A DNA stretch of 57,257 nucleotides, from positions 1 to 57,257 of the forward strand of contig JAKSLH010000019.1 in the NCBI GenBank assembly GCA_024401335.1, in the 5' to 3' direction. Source of the DNA: Bacteroidales bacterium (GTDB lineage Bacteria; Bacteroidota; Bacteroidia; Bacteroidales; Marinilabiliaceae). Each line of letters opens with the position of its first letter. Position 1 is the stretch's first letter. Shown here piece after piece: positions 16,527 to 25,357 of this stretch. Position numbers and translations under genes: made by a program. Below the pieces are notes generated by a model, which ran no database searches, was not told the origin of the DNA, and worked only from the letters and a program-made list of their open reading frames with translations.

Positions 16527-18440
16527 TTACATATTATCCTTTACCCATGTCACCCATGTGTCGATGTTGTCTGTAAGTGTATCTGGATAGGCTATGTCTA
16601 TCATCACATCGGGAGCAATTCCTATGCCGTCTATCATATTGACCCCATTGACAAGACGATTGCTAACGGTAACGGGAATATGAAGAGCGTTGGGACCATG
16701 GGGTAACTTAGCGATACGAATATTAGAGATATCTATACACCCAAGAGTATTGTCTTTACCATAGAGACGTATATCTGGCGCTGTAGCGCGAAGATCCAAG
16801 ATAAGCTGCTCACTGGAACTGGCAACAGTTTTGTCAATGATGATTGCAGTCTGTTTTGGTCGTGCAGGATCAACCTCTCTTGTGACTATCTCATCATCAT
16901 CAATCAAGACATAGGCAGAAGTGTCTGACTCACATTTGTTCTTTATCTGCTCCCAATAATCACCATCACCGGTCAAAGCATGAGTGCGCTCCAGGTTGTC
17001 TTTTGTGTTACGCATGAGCATACCATCAATTTTACCTGGCTGCAAATAGAGCAGCTCAAACAACGGACTGTATTGATAATCATTTCCACCGCTATTTCCA
17101 CGAAGGTCAACGATAAGACGACTACAACCCGAACGACGATATTCATCAACAGCATCTTTCACCCATTGGCAGTAAACATCGTCACCCATCCATGTAGGGA
17201 AACGCAGAAGCCATGTGTCATCATCAACACGAGAAGAGAGCTTTGAAGGAGCATAAAGAGACATCAACGAATTATAATCTGTTCTTGTCAAAGGAAAACG
17301 GTCAGAGAACTGACGGAATGTGCAACTGAGGTGATAATCTTTAAACCAACAGCATATGTCACTGATAATGACCTGAGGGCTATAACCACCCGTAGCGACA
17401 CTATCACGAAGCTGAGTCTTGACATTATTCCATTCAGAACGATTACCATCGGTAACTTTATACGGGAATCCGGCATAATTCTCCTCTATATTCCTGATAG
17501 CGAAATCATAGTCATCTAATGCATTCTGCTTTATCAACGAGGCATATTCTCTGATCTTGCCATTGACAAGCTCTGGCTTTTCCATGTGTATAAAATGACC
17601 GCAAGTGGTTAGTTCGGTATAATCGACCTGAGGGTACAAGGCCTCCATCTTCTGGCGGTTGTCAGGTTCTAGTCCACTATTCTGAGTACAAATAACAGCT
17701 ACATCGAGAGGCAGAGCAAACTGTGGCCAGCACATACGGTTAATGAGATTATGCATTGTGCTTGATGCTACATATTCTGGAGTTGAAGGCATAGTAGACA
17801 TTGCATATTCTTTTATCTCATCAGGGGTATCCGGACCAGCCAAAGAACCAATGAAGCCACATATAACATCATGACATTGATCGCCATCAAACGAAGACCC
17901 AAACTCTTGAACAGCAGCCTCGTATTCAGCAGTTGCGCCTTCATAGAAGCAATAAACACCATCGATATCTATCATACCAGAGATGTGAGGAGTTGCCAAT
18001 AATATCAAGCGACACACTGGTGTACCAAGACTATGACCAACCATGATAGCAGGACCGACATTAAGATGATTGAGAACCTGATCGACAGCATGAGCAAAGA
18101 AGCCAAGAGTATATTCAATATGAGGCTTACTGCTGAGGCCATAGCCTGGAAGGTCGATAAAGACGAGGCGCATATTATCGTCGCGCAAGCCCTCAAACTG
18201 TTTGTCCCATGTGTTGACATCACAGCCGAAACCATGGACAAAGCAGATGGTCTGCTTAGGCACATCAGGTTCATTATTGTCCCACACCTTGTAATGTATA
18301 GAGACCGAATCAGCTATAGTGATGAACTGCGAAGGAAGATCGCTTATATGTTGCGGTGCAGGTGATGAGCACGCATTGCATGATAAAGAGACTATCGCTG
18401 CCACAACAAAACCCAGATATAAGATAGAAAATCGTTTCAT
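16527..18440 (-). CDS. Lipoprotein fusing an alpha/beta hydrolase to an S41-type protease domain
   Basis: 637 residues with a lipobox (SLSC, Cys21). The first half (45-305) is a complete alpha/beta hydrolase: oxyanion FVHGFG (67-72), nucleophile Ser137 in VGHSLGT, and His282 in GHFIHMEKPE. The second half (about 310-620) resembles tail-specific S41 peptidases: SRLIVDLRGNSGGND (440-454) and a putative nucleophile in TVASSSEQLI (Ser541-543), with a closing GIGIAPDVMI segment. No PDZ domain is evident. One chain with two serine hydrolases is unusual. The gene is monocistronic, convergent with the esterase gene on its left and divergent from the carboxylesterase on its right. The substrates are unknown. 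Both halves keep their key residues, so both may be active. Confidence 0.82.
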   Translation of the reverse strand: MKRFSILYLGFVVAAIVSLSCNACSSPAPQHISDLPSQFITIADSVSIHYKVWDNNEPDVPKQTICFVHGFGCDVNTWDKQFEGLRDDNMRLVFIDLPGYGLSSKPHIEYTLGFFAHAVDQVLNHLNVGPAIMVGHSLGTPVCRLILLATPHISGMIDIDGVYCFYEGATAEYEAAVQEFGSSFDGDQCHDVICGFIGSLAGPDTPDEIKEYAMSTMPSTPEYVASSTMHNLINRMCWPQFALPLDVAVICTQNSGLEPDNRQKMEALYPQVDYTELTTCGHFIHMEKPELVNGKIREYASLIKQNALDDYDFAIRNIEENYAGFPYKVTDGNRSEWNNVKTQLRDSVATGGYSPQVIISDICCWFKDYHLSCTFRQFSDRFPLTRTDYNSLMSLYAPSKLSSRVDDDTWLLRFPTWMGDDVYCQWVKDAVDEYRRSGCSRLIVDLRGNSGGNDYQYSPLFELLYLQPGKIDGMLMRNTKDNLERTHALTGDGDYWEQIKNKCESDTSAYVLIDDDEIVTREVDPARPKQTAIIIDKTVASSSEQLILDLRATAPDIRLYGKDNTLGCIDISNIRIAKLPHGPNALHIPVTVSNRLVNGVNMIDGIGIAPDVMIDIAYPDTLTDNIDTWVTWVKDNM

Positions 18441-18667
18441 GACGCTTTATATTTGTTTCACAAGCCAAAGATAAACCTAGCTAAGGTCCTTATCACGATA
18501 AGCAATAGAAACAACATATTTCGAAGTGCATAATGTCCATTTTTTTGACAATAAGAACGCATAGCCAAGTGAGAATGTAAATCACCATAGCGAGCGTATT
18601 GACGTAATATATCGGAAAATGAGGGTGATAATGTCTTAAAAAACAGACATGGAGAAAGAAAAATATA

Positions 18668-18675
18668 TAATTTTG
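18668..18675 (+). promoter_or_regulatory. TAnnTTTG box for the carboxylesterase gene
   Basis: TAATTTTG lies 25 bases before the ATG at 18700. The -33 element is not convincing. Confidence 0.4.
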
Positions 18676-18699
18676 GCGCTATTAAAACATCAATAAGAC

Positions 18700-20178
18700 A
18701 TGAAAACAATCGTTTCCCTTGCACTTAGCATAGTACTGCTAGCATCATGTGCAACACAAAAGAGTGACTACCCTATCCTCAGCATCGAGGGCGGACAAAT
18801 ACAAGGTGTCGGCACCGACATCGAAGGAGTGACAGCCTACAAAGGCATTCCTTTTGCAGCACCACCGACAGGCGAAAACCGATGGCGAGCTCCACAGCCT
18901 GTCATTCCATGGCAAGGCATCAAAGTATGTGACCAGTTTGGTCATCCTGCCTTCCAGGGCGCACATTATGACGGTGGATATACTACAGAATGGGGCTATG
19001 GCGAAGAGAAGGCTTATAGCGAAGACTGTCTCTACCTCAACGTATGGACTAAGGCATCTGCCCAGCCAGAAAAGAAACTTCCTGTAGCAGTATGGGTATT
19101 CGGAGGTGGACTACGTGAAGGCTGGGGCTCTGAACCAGAATTCGACGGACAGGAATGGGCAAACAAAGATGTTGTCATCGTCACATTCAACTATCGTGTA
19201 GGTCCTTTCGGTTTCTTTGCACATCCAGAGCTATCAGCAGAAGATCCAGACCATGCAACAGGTAACTGGGGTACACTAGACCAGATTGAGGCACTCAAGT
19301 GGGTAAAGAAAAACATATCACAGTTTGGCGGCGACCCAGAGAACGTCATGCTCTTCGGTCAGAGCGCAGGCGCACGCAGCACCAAATTCCTGTGCTCTTC
19401 ACCATTGACCAAGGGCTTGTTCAATAAGGCGGTCATCATGAGTGGCAGCGGTCTTGCCAAGCCACAGCCAGAGGGAACAGAGATTGCCGGTATGCCTAAG
19501 GGATTCCCTTCATCAAAACAGCTATCTCTCAAAGAGGCCGAAGAGTCAATCAAGGCCATGACAGATTGGGCAAACCTCAAGACTGCATCCGACCTACGTG
19601 CGGCATCAACAGAGGAGATATATGCTTTAGGGGCGATATACACAAAGGTGACAGGTAACCGCACATGCCTCAACGCTGGTCCTATCACTCCATTTGTCGA
19701 TGGTTATGTACTCGACAAGCCTTTCGACGACGCATGCATTGAAGGAACAATAGCAGATGTCCCATATATGATAGGATTCACTCAGAACGACCCACCTTTC
19801 ATGGCGTCACAGATAGTAGATTTCTGCCTCGACCGTGAAGAGAAAGGCAACAAGGCGTGGGCATATCAGTTTGCACGTCCTTTACCAGACGACGGCAGTC
19901 ATCCACAAGACTATCTCAAGGGCGCTTTCCACTCTTCCGACCTTTGGTTCGTATTCAAATCACTCAAGCATTGTTGGCGTCCATGGACAAAAGGCGACTG
20001 GGATCTGTCAGAAAAGATGCTCACTGCATGGACCAATTTCGCGAAATATGGCGATCCTAATGGAGCTAATGGTGGCGACTGGAAACCATACACAAAAGAC
20101 GATTGTCAGTTTATGATTTTCAAGCTCAACGAGAACGACGAAGAGCACTCTGAACTTGGTGAGCCTTTAAAACCATAA
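18700..20178 (+). CDS. Type B carboxylesterase lipoprotein
   Basis: 492 residues with a lipobox (LASC, Cys17). The family signatures are present: YKGIPFAAPPTGENRWRAPQ, SEDCLYLNVW, the oxyanion strand VWVFGGG, nucleophile Ser222 in LFGQSAGA, and the C-terminal GAFHSSDLWFVF with the catalytic His. Para-nitrobenzyl-esterase-like enzymes hydrolyse esters, and in Bacteroidetes they often accompany polysaccharide-degrading genes. The natural substrate cannot be named. It is followed after 134 bases by the chorismate mutase gene; no terminator was found between them. Confidence 0.88.
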   Translation: MKTIVSLALSIVLLASCATQKSDYPILSIEGGQIQGVGTDIEGVTAYKGIPFAAPPTGENRWRAPQPVIPWQGIKVCDQFGHPAFQGAHYDGGYTTEWGYGEEKAYSEDCLYLNVWTKASAQPEKKLPVAVWVFGGGLREGWGSEPEFDGQEWANKDVVIVTFNYRVGPFGFFAHPELSAEDPDHATGNWGTLDQIEALKWVKKNISQFGGDPENVMLFGQSAGARSTKFLCSSPLTKGLFNKAVIMSGSGLAKPQPEGTEIAGMPKGFPSSKQLSLKEAEESIKAMTDWANLKTASDLRAASTEEIYALGAIYTKVTGNRTCLNAGPITPFVDGYVLDKPFDDACIEGTIADVPYMIGFTQNDPPFMASQIVDFCLDREEKGNKAWAYQFARPLPDDGSHPQDYLKGAFHSSDLWFVFKSLKHCWRPWTKGDWDLSEKMLTAWTNFAKYGDPNGANGGDWKPYTKDDCQFMIFKLNENDEEHSELGEPLKP

Positions 20179-20312
20179 TGTCTATCCACTCCTCAACAAC
20201 ACTCAAACTTGACAACAAAAACACAAAAAACACCAGTTTTATTTGAAGATAACAACAATTATATATAATTTTACACATAATTGATAAACATTATACACAT
20301 ATAATCGTACCA

Positions 20313-20618
20313 ATGAACATCACTAACAAAAAGCCATCGGAATGTGTAAATATCACCGATGTCAGGAATGAAATAGATAATATTGACAATGCTATCATCA
20401 AACTTCTTGGCGAACGCTTTGAGTATGTGAAGGAGGTTGTAAAGTATAAGGAGAAGACATCCGATGGAGTTGAGGCAACAGATCGCAAGAACGCCGTTCT
20501 GAAGGCTCGTCGAGAATTGGCAGAGCAGAACGGTCTCAATCCAGATGTGATAGAGGACATCTATGCAAAGCTCATCGCTTACTTCATCGAGGAAGAGAAA
20601 AAAATAATGAACATATAA
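20313..20618 (+). CDS. Chorismate mutase type II (AroQ/PchB-like) small protein
   Basis: 101 residues forming an all-helical AroQ domain: VRNEIDNIDNAIIKLLGERFEYVKEVVKYK is the classic first helix with the active-site Arg and Lys, followed by DRKNAVLKARRELAEQNGLNP and the third helix VIEDIYAKLIAYFIEEE. Free-standing domains of this kind act as chorismate mutases, or as isochorismate-pyruvate lyases in the PchB branch. The short length and pairing with an aldolase 22 bases downstream, not with pheA or tyrA, make a role in general Phe/Tyr synthesis uncertain. Confidence 0.8.
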   Translation: MNITNKKPSECVNITDVRNEIDNIDNAIIKLLGERFEYVKEVVKYKEKTSDGVEATDRKNAVLKARRELAEQNGLNPDVIEDIYAKLIAYFIEEEKKIMNI

Positions 20619-20640
20619 AAATACAACATCAACTTTATCT

Positions 20641-21588
20641 ATGTTTAGAAAAGAGATCAAGGTGCTCGACTGCACCGTCCGCGATGGCGGATTGATGAAC
20701 AAATGGCAGTTCAGCAAGGACTTCGTGAAAGGCGTTTACAAATCATGCGTCGAAGCCGGAGTTGACTATATGGAGATTGGCTACATAAGTAGCAGCGACC
20801 AGTTCCCACGCCCTGAATACGGACCATGGAAATTCTGCGCAGAAGACGAGATTCGCGAGATAGTTGGCGACAACAATACCAATACTAAGCTCTCTGTTAT
20901 GGCCGACATAGGTCGTATCAAACCTGACGATATCCGTCCTAAGTCAGAAAGCGTTATCGACATGTTCCGTGTAGCATGCTACGACTATCAGATTGACAAG
21001 GCTATCGAACTCGCTCACCACGTTATGGACAAGGGTTATGAAGCTACTATCAACCTCATGGCTGTTTCTAAGGTTTCTGACCGCGCTCTTGACGAAGTGC
21101 TCAGCGACGTTGCAAAGTCACGTGTAGGAACATTCTACCTTGTTGACAGCTTCGGTAGCCTCTATTCTGAGGACATCCATAGCCTCGTAAACAAGTACAT
21201 CAACGCTCTTCCTGGCAAGACAATCGGTTTCCATGGCCACAACAACCAGCAGCTCGCATTCGCCAACACTATTGAGTGTATCCGTTGCGGTGCTAACATG
21301 CTCGACGCTACAATGCTCGGCATTGGTCGTGGTGCAGGCAACTGCCCTATGGAGCTTCTCATTTCATTCTTGAAGAACCCTAAGTACAAACTCAAGCCAG
21401 TTCTTCAGGTTATCCAGGATCATGTAAAGCCTCTCCAGAAGGATATCGACTGGGGTTATTTCATGCCATATATGATCACTGGTTCGCAAAACGACCACCC
21501 ACGCTCTGCTATGGCTTGGATGGAAAGCGACAAGAAGGACGACTACGTAGCTTACTACGAGTCGGTCATCAAGGGCAAGGAAGTATAG
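20641..21588 (+). CDS. DRE-TIM (HMGL-like) aldolase/lyase domain protein
   Basis: 315 residues. The barrel opens with VLDCTVRDGGL (about 8-18), the metal- and base-carrying D-x-T-x-R-D-G signature of the DRE-TIM metallolyases, and has the metal motif GFHGHNN and the glycine-rich GIGRGAGNCPMELL. This superfamily includes HMG-CoA lyase, 4-hydroxy-2-oxovalerate aldolase and isopropylmalate synthase. It lacks the extra domains of the synthases, so an aldolase or lyase reaction is the better guess. It is translated 22 bases after the chorismate mutase gene and probably acts on a related 2-oxo acid. No exact reaction can be assigned. Confidence 0.82.
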   Translation: MFRKEIKVLDCTVRDGGLMNKWQFSKDFVKGVYKSCVEAGVDYMEIGYISSSDQFPRPEYGPWKFCAEDEIREIVGDNNTNTKLSVMADIGRIKPDDIRPKSESVIDMFRVACYDYQIDKAIELAHHVMDKGYEATINLMAVSKVSDRALDEVLSDVAKSRVGTFYLVDSFGSLYSEDIHSLVNKYINALPGKTIGFHGHNNQQLAFANTIECIRCGANMLDATMLGIGRGAGNCPMELLISFLKNPKYKLKPVLQVIQDHVKPLQKDIDWGYFMPYMITGSQNDHPRSAMAWMESDKKDDYVAYYESVIKGKEV

Positions 21589-21617
21589 CCTAGCTAAATA
21601 CTAGCGACACATAAAGG

Positions 21618-21668
21618 AAGACACAATCTTCGCTATAACTGACGAGGGTTGTGTCTTTCTCTTTTTTA
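21618..21668 (+). terminator. Intrinsic terminator after the aldolase gene
   Basis: Arms AAGACACAA (21618-21626) and TTGTGTCTT (21649-21657) with a T-rich tail. Confidence 0.75.
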
Positions 21669-21693
21669 TAACACACAACAAAACTATTTTGAA

Positions 21694-22983
21694 ATGCAAC
21701 AACTGACAGCTATCTGTTCTGCTGTCATGCTCACCGCATGCACCGTAACCAACATGGCCGATAAAGGCATCTCTATCGAGCCTTCCGAAAACGGCTTTAC
21801 ACTCCTCATCGATGGCCAGCCAACCTATGTCAAGGGCGTAGGTGGTACATTCCGTCTCAATGACGCCAATGAAAACGGCGCCAACGCCTTCCGCACATGG
21901 GGCGGTAGTGTGGAAAGCATCTCTCGCGACATCGAAAAGGCATCAGACAACAACATGTATATCATGCAGGGCATTGGCATGACAAAAGACTCGCTAAGAT
22001 ACTTCGACCAGGACTATCGCAACGAATGTATAGCCAACGCACGTCTCCTTGCCGAGACATTCAAGGACGACGACCACATCTTGGCATGGGGTATCGGCAA
22101 CGAGATAAATCTCGGCAATGCCAACATCAAGCAGGCCTGGACTCTCGTCGAAGAGATGGCTCAAACCATAAAGAGCATCGACAAACGCCATCTAGTCTCA
22201 ACTGTCATCTCACATAGCGCTGAGGCATTGGATTCCGTAGGCAAATACTGCCCTACTCTCGACTTTGTAGGCATCAACTCCTATGGCGACATCGTATCGC
22301 TCGACAAGATGGTCAGCCAATCGGCTTTCAAGGGGCCATTTATGGTCACCGAATGGGGACCAACAGGCTGGTGGGAATGTGAGACGACAGAATGGAACGC
22401 CAGCATTGAGCAGACATCAGAAGAGAAACGTATAGTGTACGAAGAACGTTACAACAAATTTATACTAGCCAACCCACGCTGTCTCGGCTCATTCGTATTC
22501 CTATGGGGACAGAAAGAGGAACGCACGCCAACATGGTTCAGCATGTTCTCCGAGAGCAATGTTGACGGACTACCACTCAATGGCGAGAAGACGCCTATGG
22601 TTGAAGCTATGCAACGTGTATGGACGGGACAGGAACTCAAGCAGACAGCACCTATCGTCATGGAACACATGACAATCAACGACATGAAGGCTCAGAGCAA
22701 CATACGTCTTAAGGCAGGTCAGGAGATCAGAGCCAATGTCAATGTCCGCGACAACGAAAATGACAAGTTGACCTTCGTATGGGAGATATTGGAAGAGGCC
22801 ACAAAACTAGGCTTCGGAGGTTCTCACGAGCCACGTCCCGACCGCGTAGGTGACGTACTCACCTCCGACGAGCCATCACTTACCATCAAAGCCCCACAGA
22901 GCGGCAACTATCGCCTCTACGTCTACATCCTCGACAACACCGGCTTCGTATCAACCGACAACATACCTTTCCAGGTTAAGTAA
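21694..22983 (+). CDS. Clan GH-A glycosidase-like lipoprotein
   Basis: 429 residues from the ATG at 21694; the earlier in-frame ATG at 21649 falls inside the terminator. A lipobox (LTAC, Cys16) follows. The barrel resembles GH2/GH5 TIM-barrel enzymes: FRTWGG, the acid/base Glu137 in WGIGNEINL and the putative nucleophile Glu220 in MVTEWGPTGWW. The C-terminal 110 residues look like a beta-sandwich (LRLKAG..., YRLYVYILDNTGF). The exact family is not certain; Gas-type glucanosyltransferases and GH2-like barrels share this layout. The gene is flanked by terminators and so is probably transcribed alone. Confidence 0.72.
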   Translation: MQQLTAICSAVMLTACTVTNMADKGISIEPSENGFTLLIDGQPTYVKGVGGTFRLNDANENGANAFRTWGGSVESISRDIEKASDNNMYIMQGIGMTKDSLRYFDQDYRNECIANARLLAETFKDDDHILAWGIGNEINLGNANIKQAWTLVEEMAQTIKSIDKRHLVSTVISHSAEALDSVGKYCPTLDFVGINSYGDIVSLDKMVSQSAFKGPFMVTEWGPTGWWECETTEWNASIEQTSEEKRIVYEERYNKFILANPRCLGSFVFLWGQKEERTPTWFSMFSESNVDGLPLNGEKTPMVEAMQRVWTGQELKQTAPIVMEHMTINDMKAQSNIRLKAGQEIRANVNVRDNENDKLTFVWEILEEATKLGFGGSHEPRPDRVGDVLTSDEPSLTIKAPQSGNYRLYVYILDNTGFVSTDNIPFQVK

Positions 22984-23006
22984 CAAGCTACAAACACTAC
23001 AAAAAA

Positions 23007-23040
23007 AACGCAGTCTTCAACTGAAGATTGCGTTTTTTGT
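23007..23040 (+). terminator. Intrinsic terminator after the GH-A gene
   Basis: Arms AACGCAGTCTTCA and TGAAGATTGCGTT (one G-T pair) followed by TTTTTG. Confidence 0.85.
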
Positions 23041-23257
23041 TGATATCTAAGCCAGCCTATTTTGATAAACCCAATATATTATTATTCACGCGAGTTATAC
23101 ACGCATTCTTCAGCAATCTCCTATATATGGGCACAAAACGAACCTTTCCACCAAGTCATCTTTACATCGTCAAAGTATTTTTTGACTATAATTACATATT
23201 CCATTCGGATTGGCACACTATTTGTTTGGGTATGGGCAGAACCAAAATAATAACATC

Positions 23258-25318
23258 ATGAATTCTACAGAAGAATTTGAGCAATTGAGCCAACGTGTGA
23301 AACACCTCGAAAGCAAAGTCAATACTCTCGAGTCACAAATAGAGGCTCTAAACGGCATTGCAAACGAGCGATGCATAAAAACCGAGCAGGCACAACATGT
23401 TGCCGCTACTTCAAACTCTCCTTCGGCAACCAACATTCCTCCCGTATGTAGCTCTACCACCGAAGTCAAATCTACTACCGAATTTGTCGCTACAAACGTG
23501 GCACCTAAGCCTCGTCGCGCTACCGACAACGACGTCGAAAGCAAGATAGGCAAGAACATCATGAGCATACTCGCTTCTATCCTCGTGTTCTGCAGCCTCG
23601 TACTCTTTGGCAGCATGATCCACAGTGTTCTCACTCCAGTCATCAAGACCGTCCTCATGCTCACAGCCTCTGTCGCTGTAGCTGCTTTCGGACTCTTCAA
23701 GATGAGAAAAGAGAGCAAATACAAGACACTCTTTACCGCACTCGCCGGTTGCGGAGTCGGTGCGTTCTACATATCTTGCGTCGTGTCGTATTTCACACTC
23801 CACACATTCAACGACATAGCCCTCATGGCTACTATTGTACTATGGATAGCAGCCCTCATCGCTCTATGCAAATGGTATTCTTCTAAGATCTTCACCTGCA
23901 TATGCTTTGCCGGCATCATCGTGGCGACGATTCTCTCGTTCTACAAGTGGGAAGACAACACGATAATAGCCCTCGCTATATACATGGTCAGCACTACAGC
24001 CCTCTATATCGCCAACCACTCGCGCAACTACACAAACGACTGGTGGATGTTCATACAGCTTCCTATCGTAGCTACAGTGCTCTCGTTCGGCTCTTACGTC
24101 GCTGCACCTATCATGTTCATCCTCCCTGCCGTACTCATCTTCCAGGCTTTCTTCTACTCTTTCAGAGATAACGAAAGAAACCTCATGATGTTCTCTACTG
24201 TGGCGTATCTTATCACCCTCAAGATCGCATCCAACTGCGCCGAGACACTCACGATGAGTATCTTCCTCATCATCGCATGCATTGCTGTATGCTATCTCTT
24301 CTACCGCCGTTTCTATGCCGAGAGAAAGATCATATTCAACACTGCATTGATTACAACTACGTTACTCCTGTCTATCTCACAAATCGACATCGAGGCCTAT
24401 GACAATATATGCGCTGTGCTCTACCCTATCTTGGCAATCATTGTTGGCTGCATACTTCGCGATACCATCATACGCACAGGAGCATACATCCTTCTCTTGA
24501 TACAAGCAACCAATAATTCCGAATACCTACATATATCCGACTATAGCTTCGCATTTGTAGCTATCGCACTCATTCCATGGGTCATTAAAAACTACCATAT
24601 CATAGACAAAGTGGCCATCTTCGCATTCCTCATCATTCAGACTATCGTATTGGCTGCCAAGGGACCTGTCGATGCTGCTACAACCTTCTCCATCGTCGGT
24701 ATCATATCCATCATCTTCAACCTCCCTTGCATGCGTCGCGACCCTGTCACCGGCAAGGGCGAAGAGTTCTCGACAATAGCTAGTCGCGTTCTTAACGGTA
24801 TGATGATACTTATCGGCATAAACGTCGTTCTCCACTGTGATTCAGCAATGCTGTTTATGAACAACACCATCGCTTCCAACGAAGTCGCTATAGCTATCGC
24901 ATCGTGCATACTCCTCGGCATGGCTTGTGTCAACATACGCTCGCTCATGAACATCAACAGTCAAAAAGACATACTAGGCCTCTTCAACTGCTTCAAGTTG
25001 ACACTCGTTGTTGGAGTGATACTCTTTCACTTCATTGACGCTAGCTACGTCATCTCCATCGTAGGTCTTCTCCTTGCCATCGCGTTCATCATCATAGGTT
25101 TCCGCCAGCAATACAAGTCATTCCGACTCTATGGTCTCATCCTCTCGATGACATGCGTGGTCAAGCTAGTTCTCGCCGATGTCCAATACGACTCATCTGT
25201 CATGCGACCTGTTGGATTCCTCATCGCAGGTGGTCTCTGCTACCTCATTAGCTATATTTACTCAAGAATTGAGAAAAATAGCAAGGATGAAAACACCAAA
25301 GTCTTGTCAGATAAATAA
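23258..25318 (+). CDS. DUF2339-like polytopic membrane protein
   Basis: 686 residues. I chose the ATG at 23258 because it starts directly with an N-terminal coiled coil (EEFEQLSQRVKHLESKVNTL), as in the family; the upstream in-frame ATG would add unrelated residues. After a low-complexity linker rich in Thr and Ser (about 50-100), more than 18 hydrophobic segments follow, including IGKNIMSILASILVFCSLVLFG, the family's first membrane segment. DUF2339 proteins have no settled function; a role in the cell envelope is commonly supposed. It precedes the sialate O-acetylesterase gene by 39 bases and may share its transcript. Confidence 0.78.
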   Translation: MNSTEEFEQLSQRVKHLESKVNTLESQIEALNGIANERCIKTEQAQHVAATSNSPSATNIPPVCSSTTEVKSTTEFVATNVAPKPRRATDNDVESKIGKNIMSILASILVFCSLVLFGSMIHSVLTPVIKTVLMLTASVAVAAFGLFKMRKESKYKTLFTALAGCGVGAFYISCVVSYFTLHTFNDIALMATIVLWIAALIALCKWYSSKIFTCICFAGIIVATILSFYKWEDNTIIALAIYMVSTTALYIANHSRNYTNDWWMFIQLPIVATVLSFGSYVAAPIMFILPAVLIFQAFFYSFRDNERNLMMFSTVAYLITLKIASNCAETLTMSIFLIIACIAVCYLFYRRFYAERKIIFNTALITTTLLLSISQIDIEAYDNICAVLYPILAIIVGCILRDTIIRTGAYILLLIQATNNSEYLHISDYSFAFVAIALIPWVIKNYHIIDKVAIFAFLIIQTIVLAAKGPVDAATTFSIVGIISIIFNLPCMRRDPVTGKGEEFSTIASRVLNGMMILIGINVVLHCDSAMLFMNNTIASNEVAIAIASCILLGMACVNIRSLMNINSQKDILGLFNCFKLTLVVGVILFHFIDASYVISIVGLLLAIAFIIIGFRQQYKSFRLYGLILSMTCVVKLVLADVQYDSSVMRPVGFLIAGGLCYLISYIYSRIEKNSKDENTKVLSDK

Positions 25319-25357
25319 ACATCCATTATCTTTGGGGAAATACACAATCAATCGGAC

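Noticed and set aside
18458-18724. 88-codon hydrophobic minus-strand ORF between two divergent genes
   Set aside because: It overlaps the signal-peptide coding parts of the carboxylesterase and its promoter; hydrophobicity is a by-product of AT-rich DNA.
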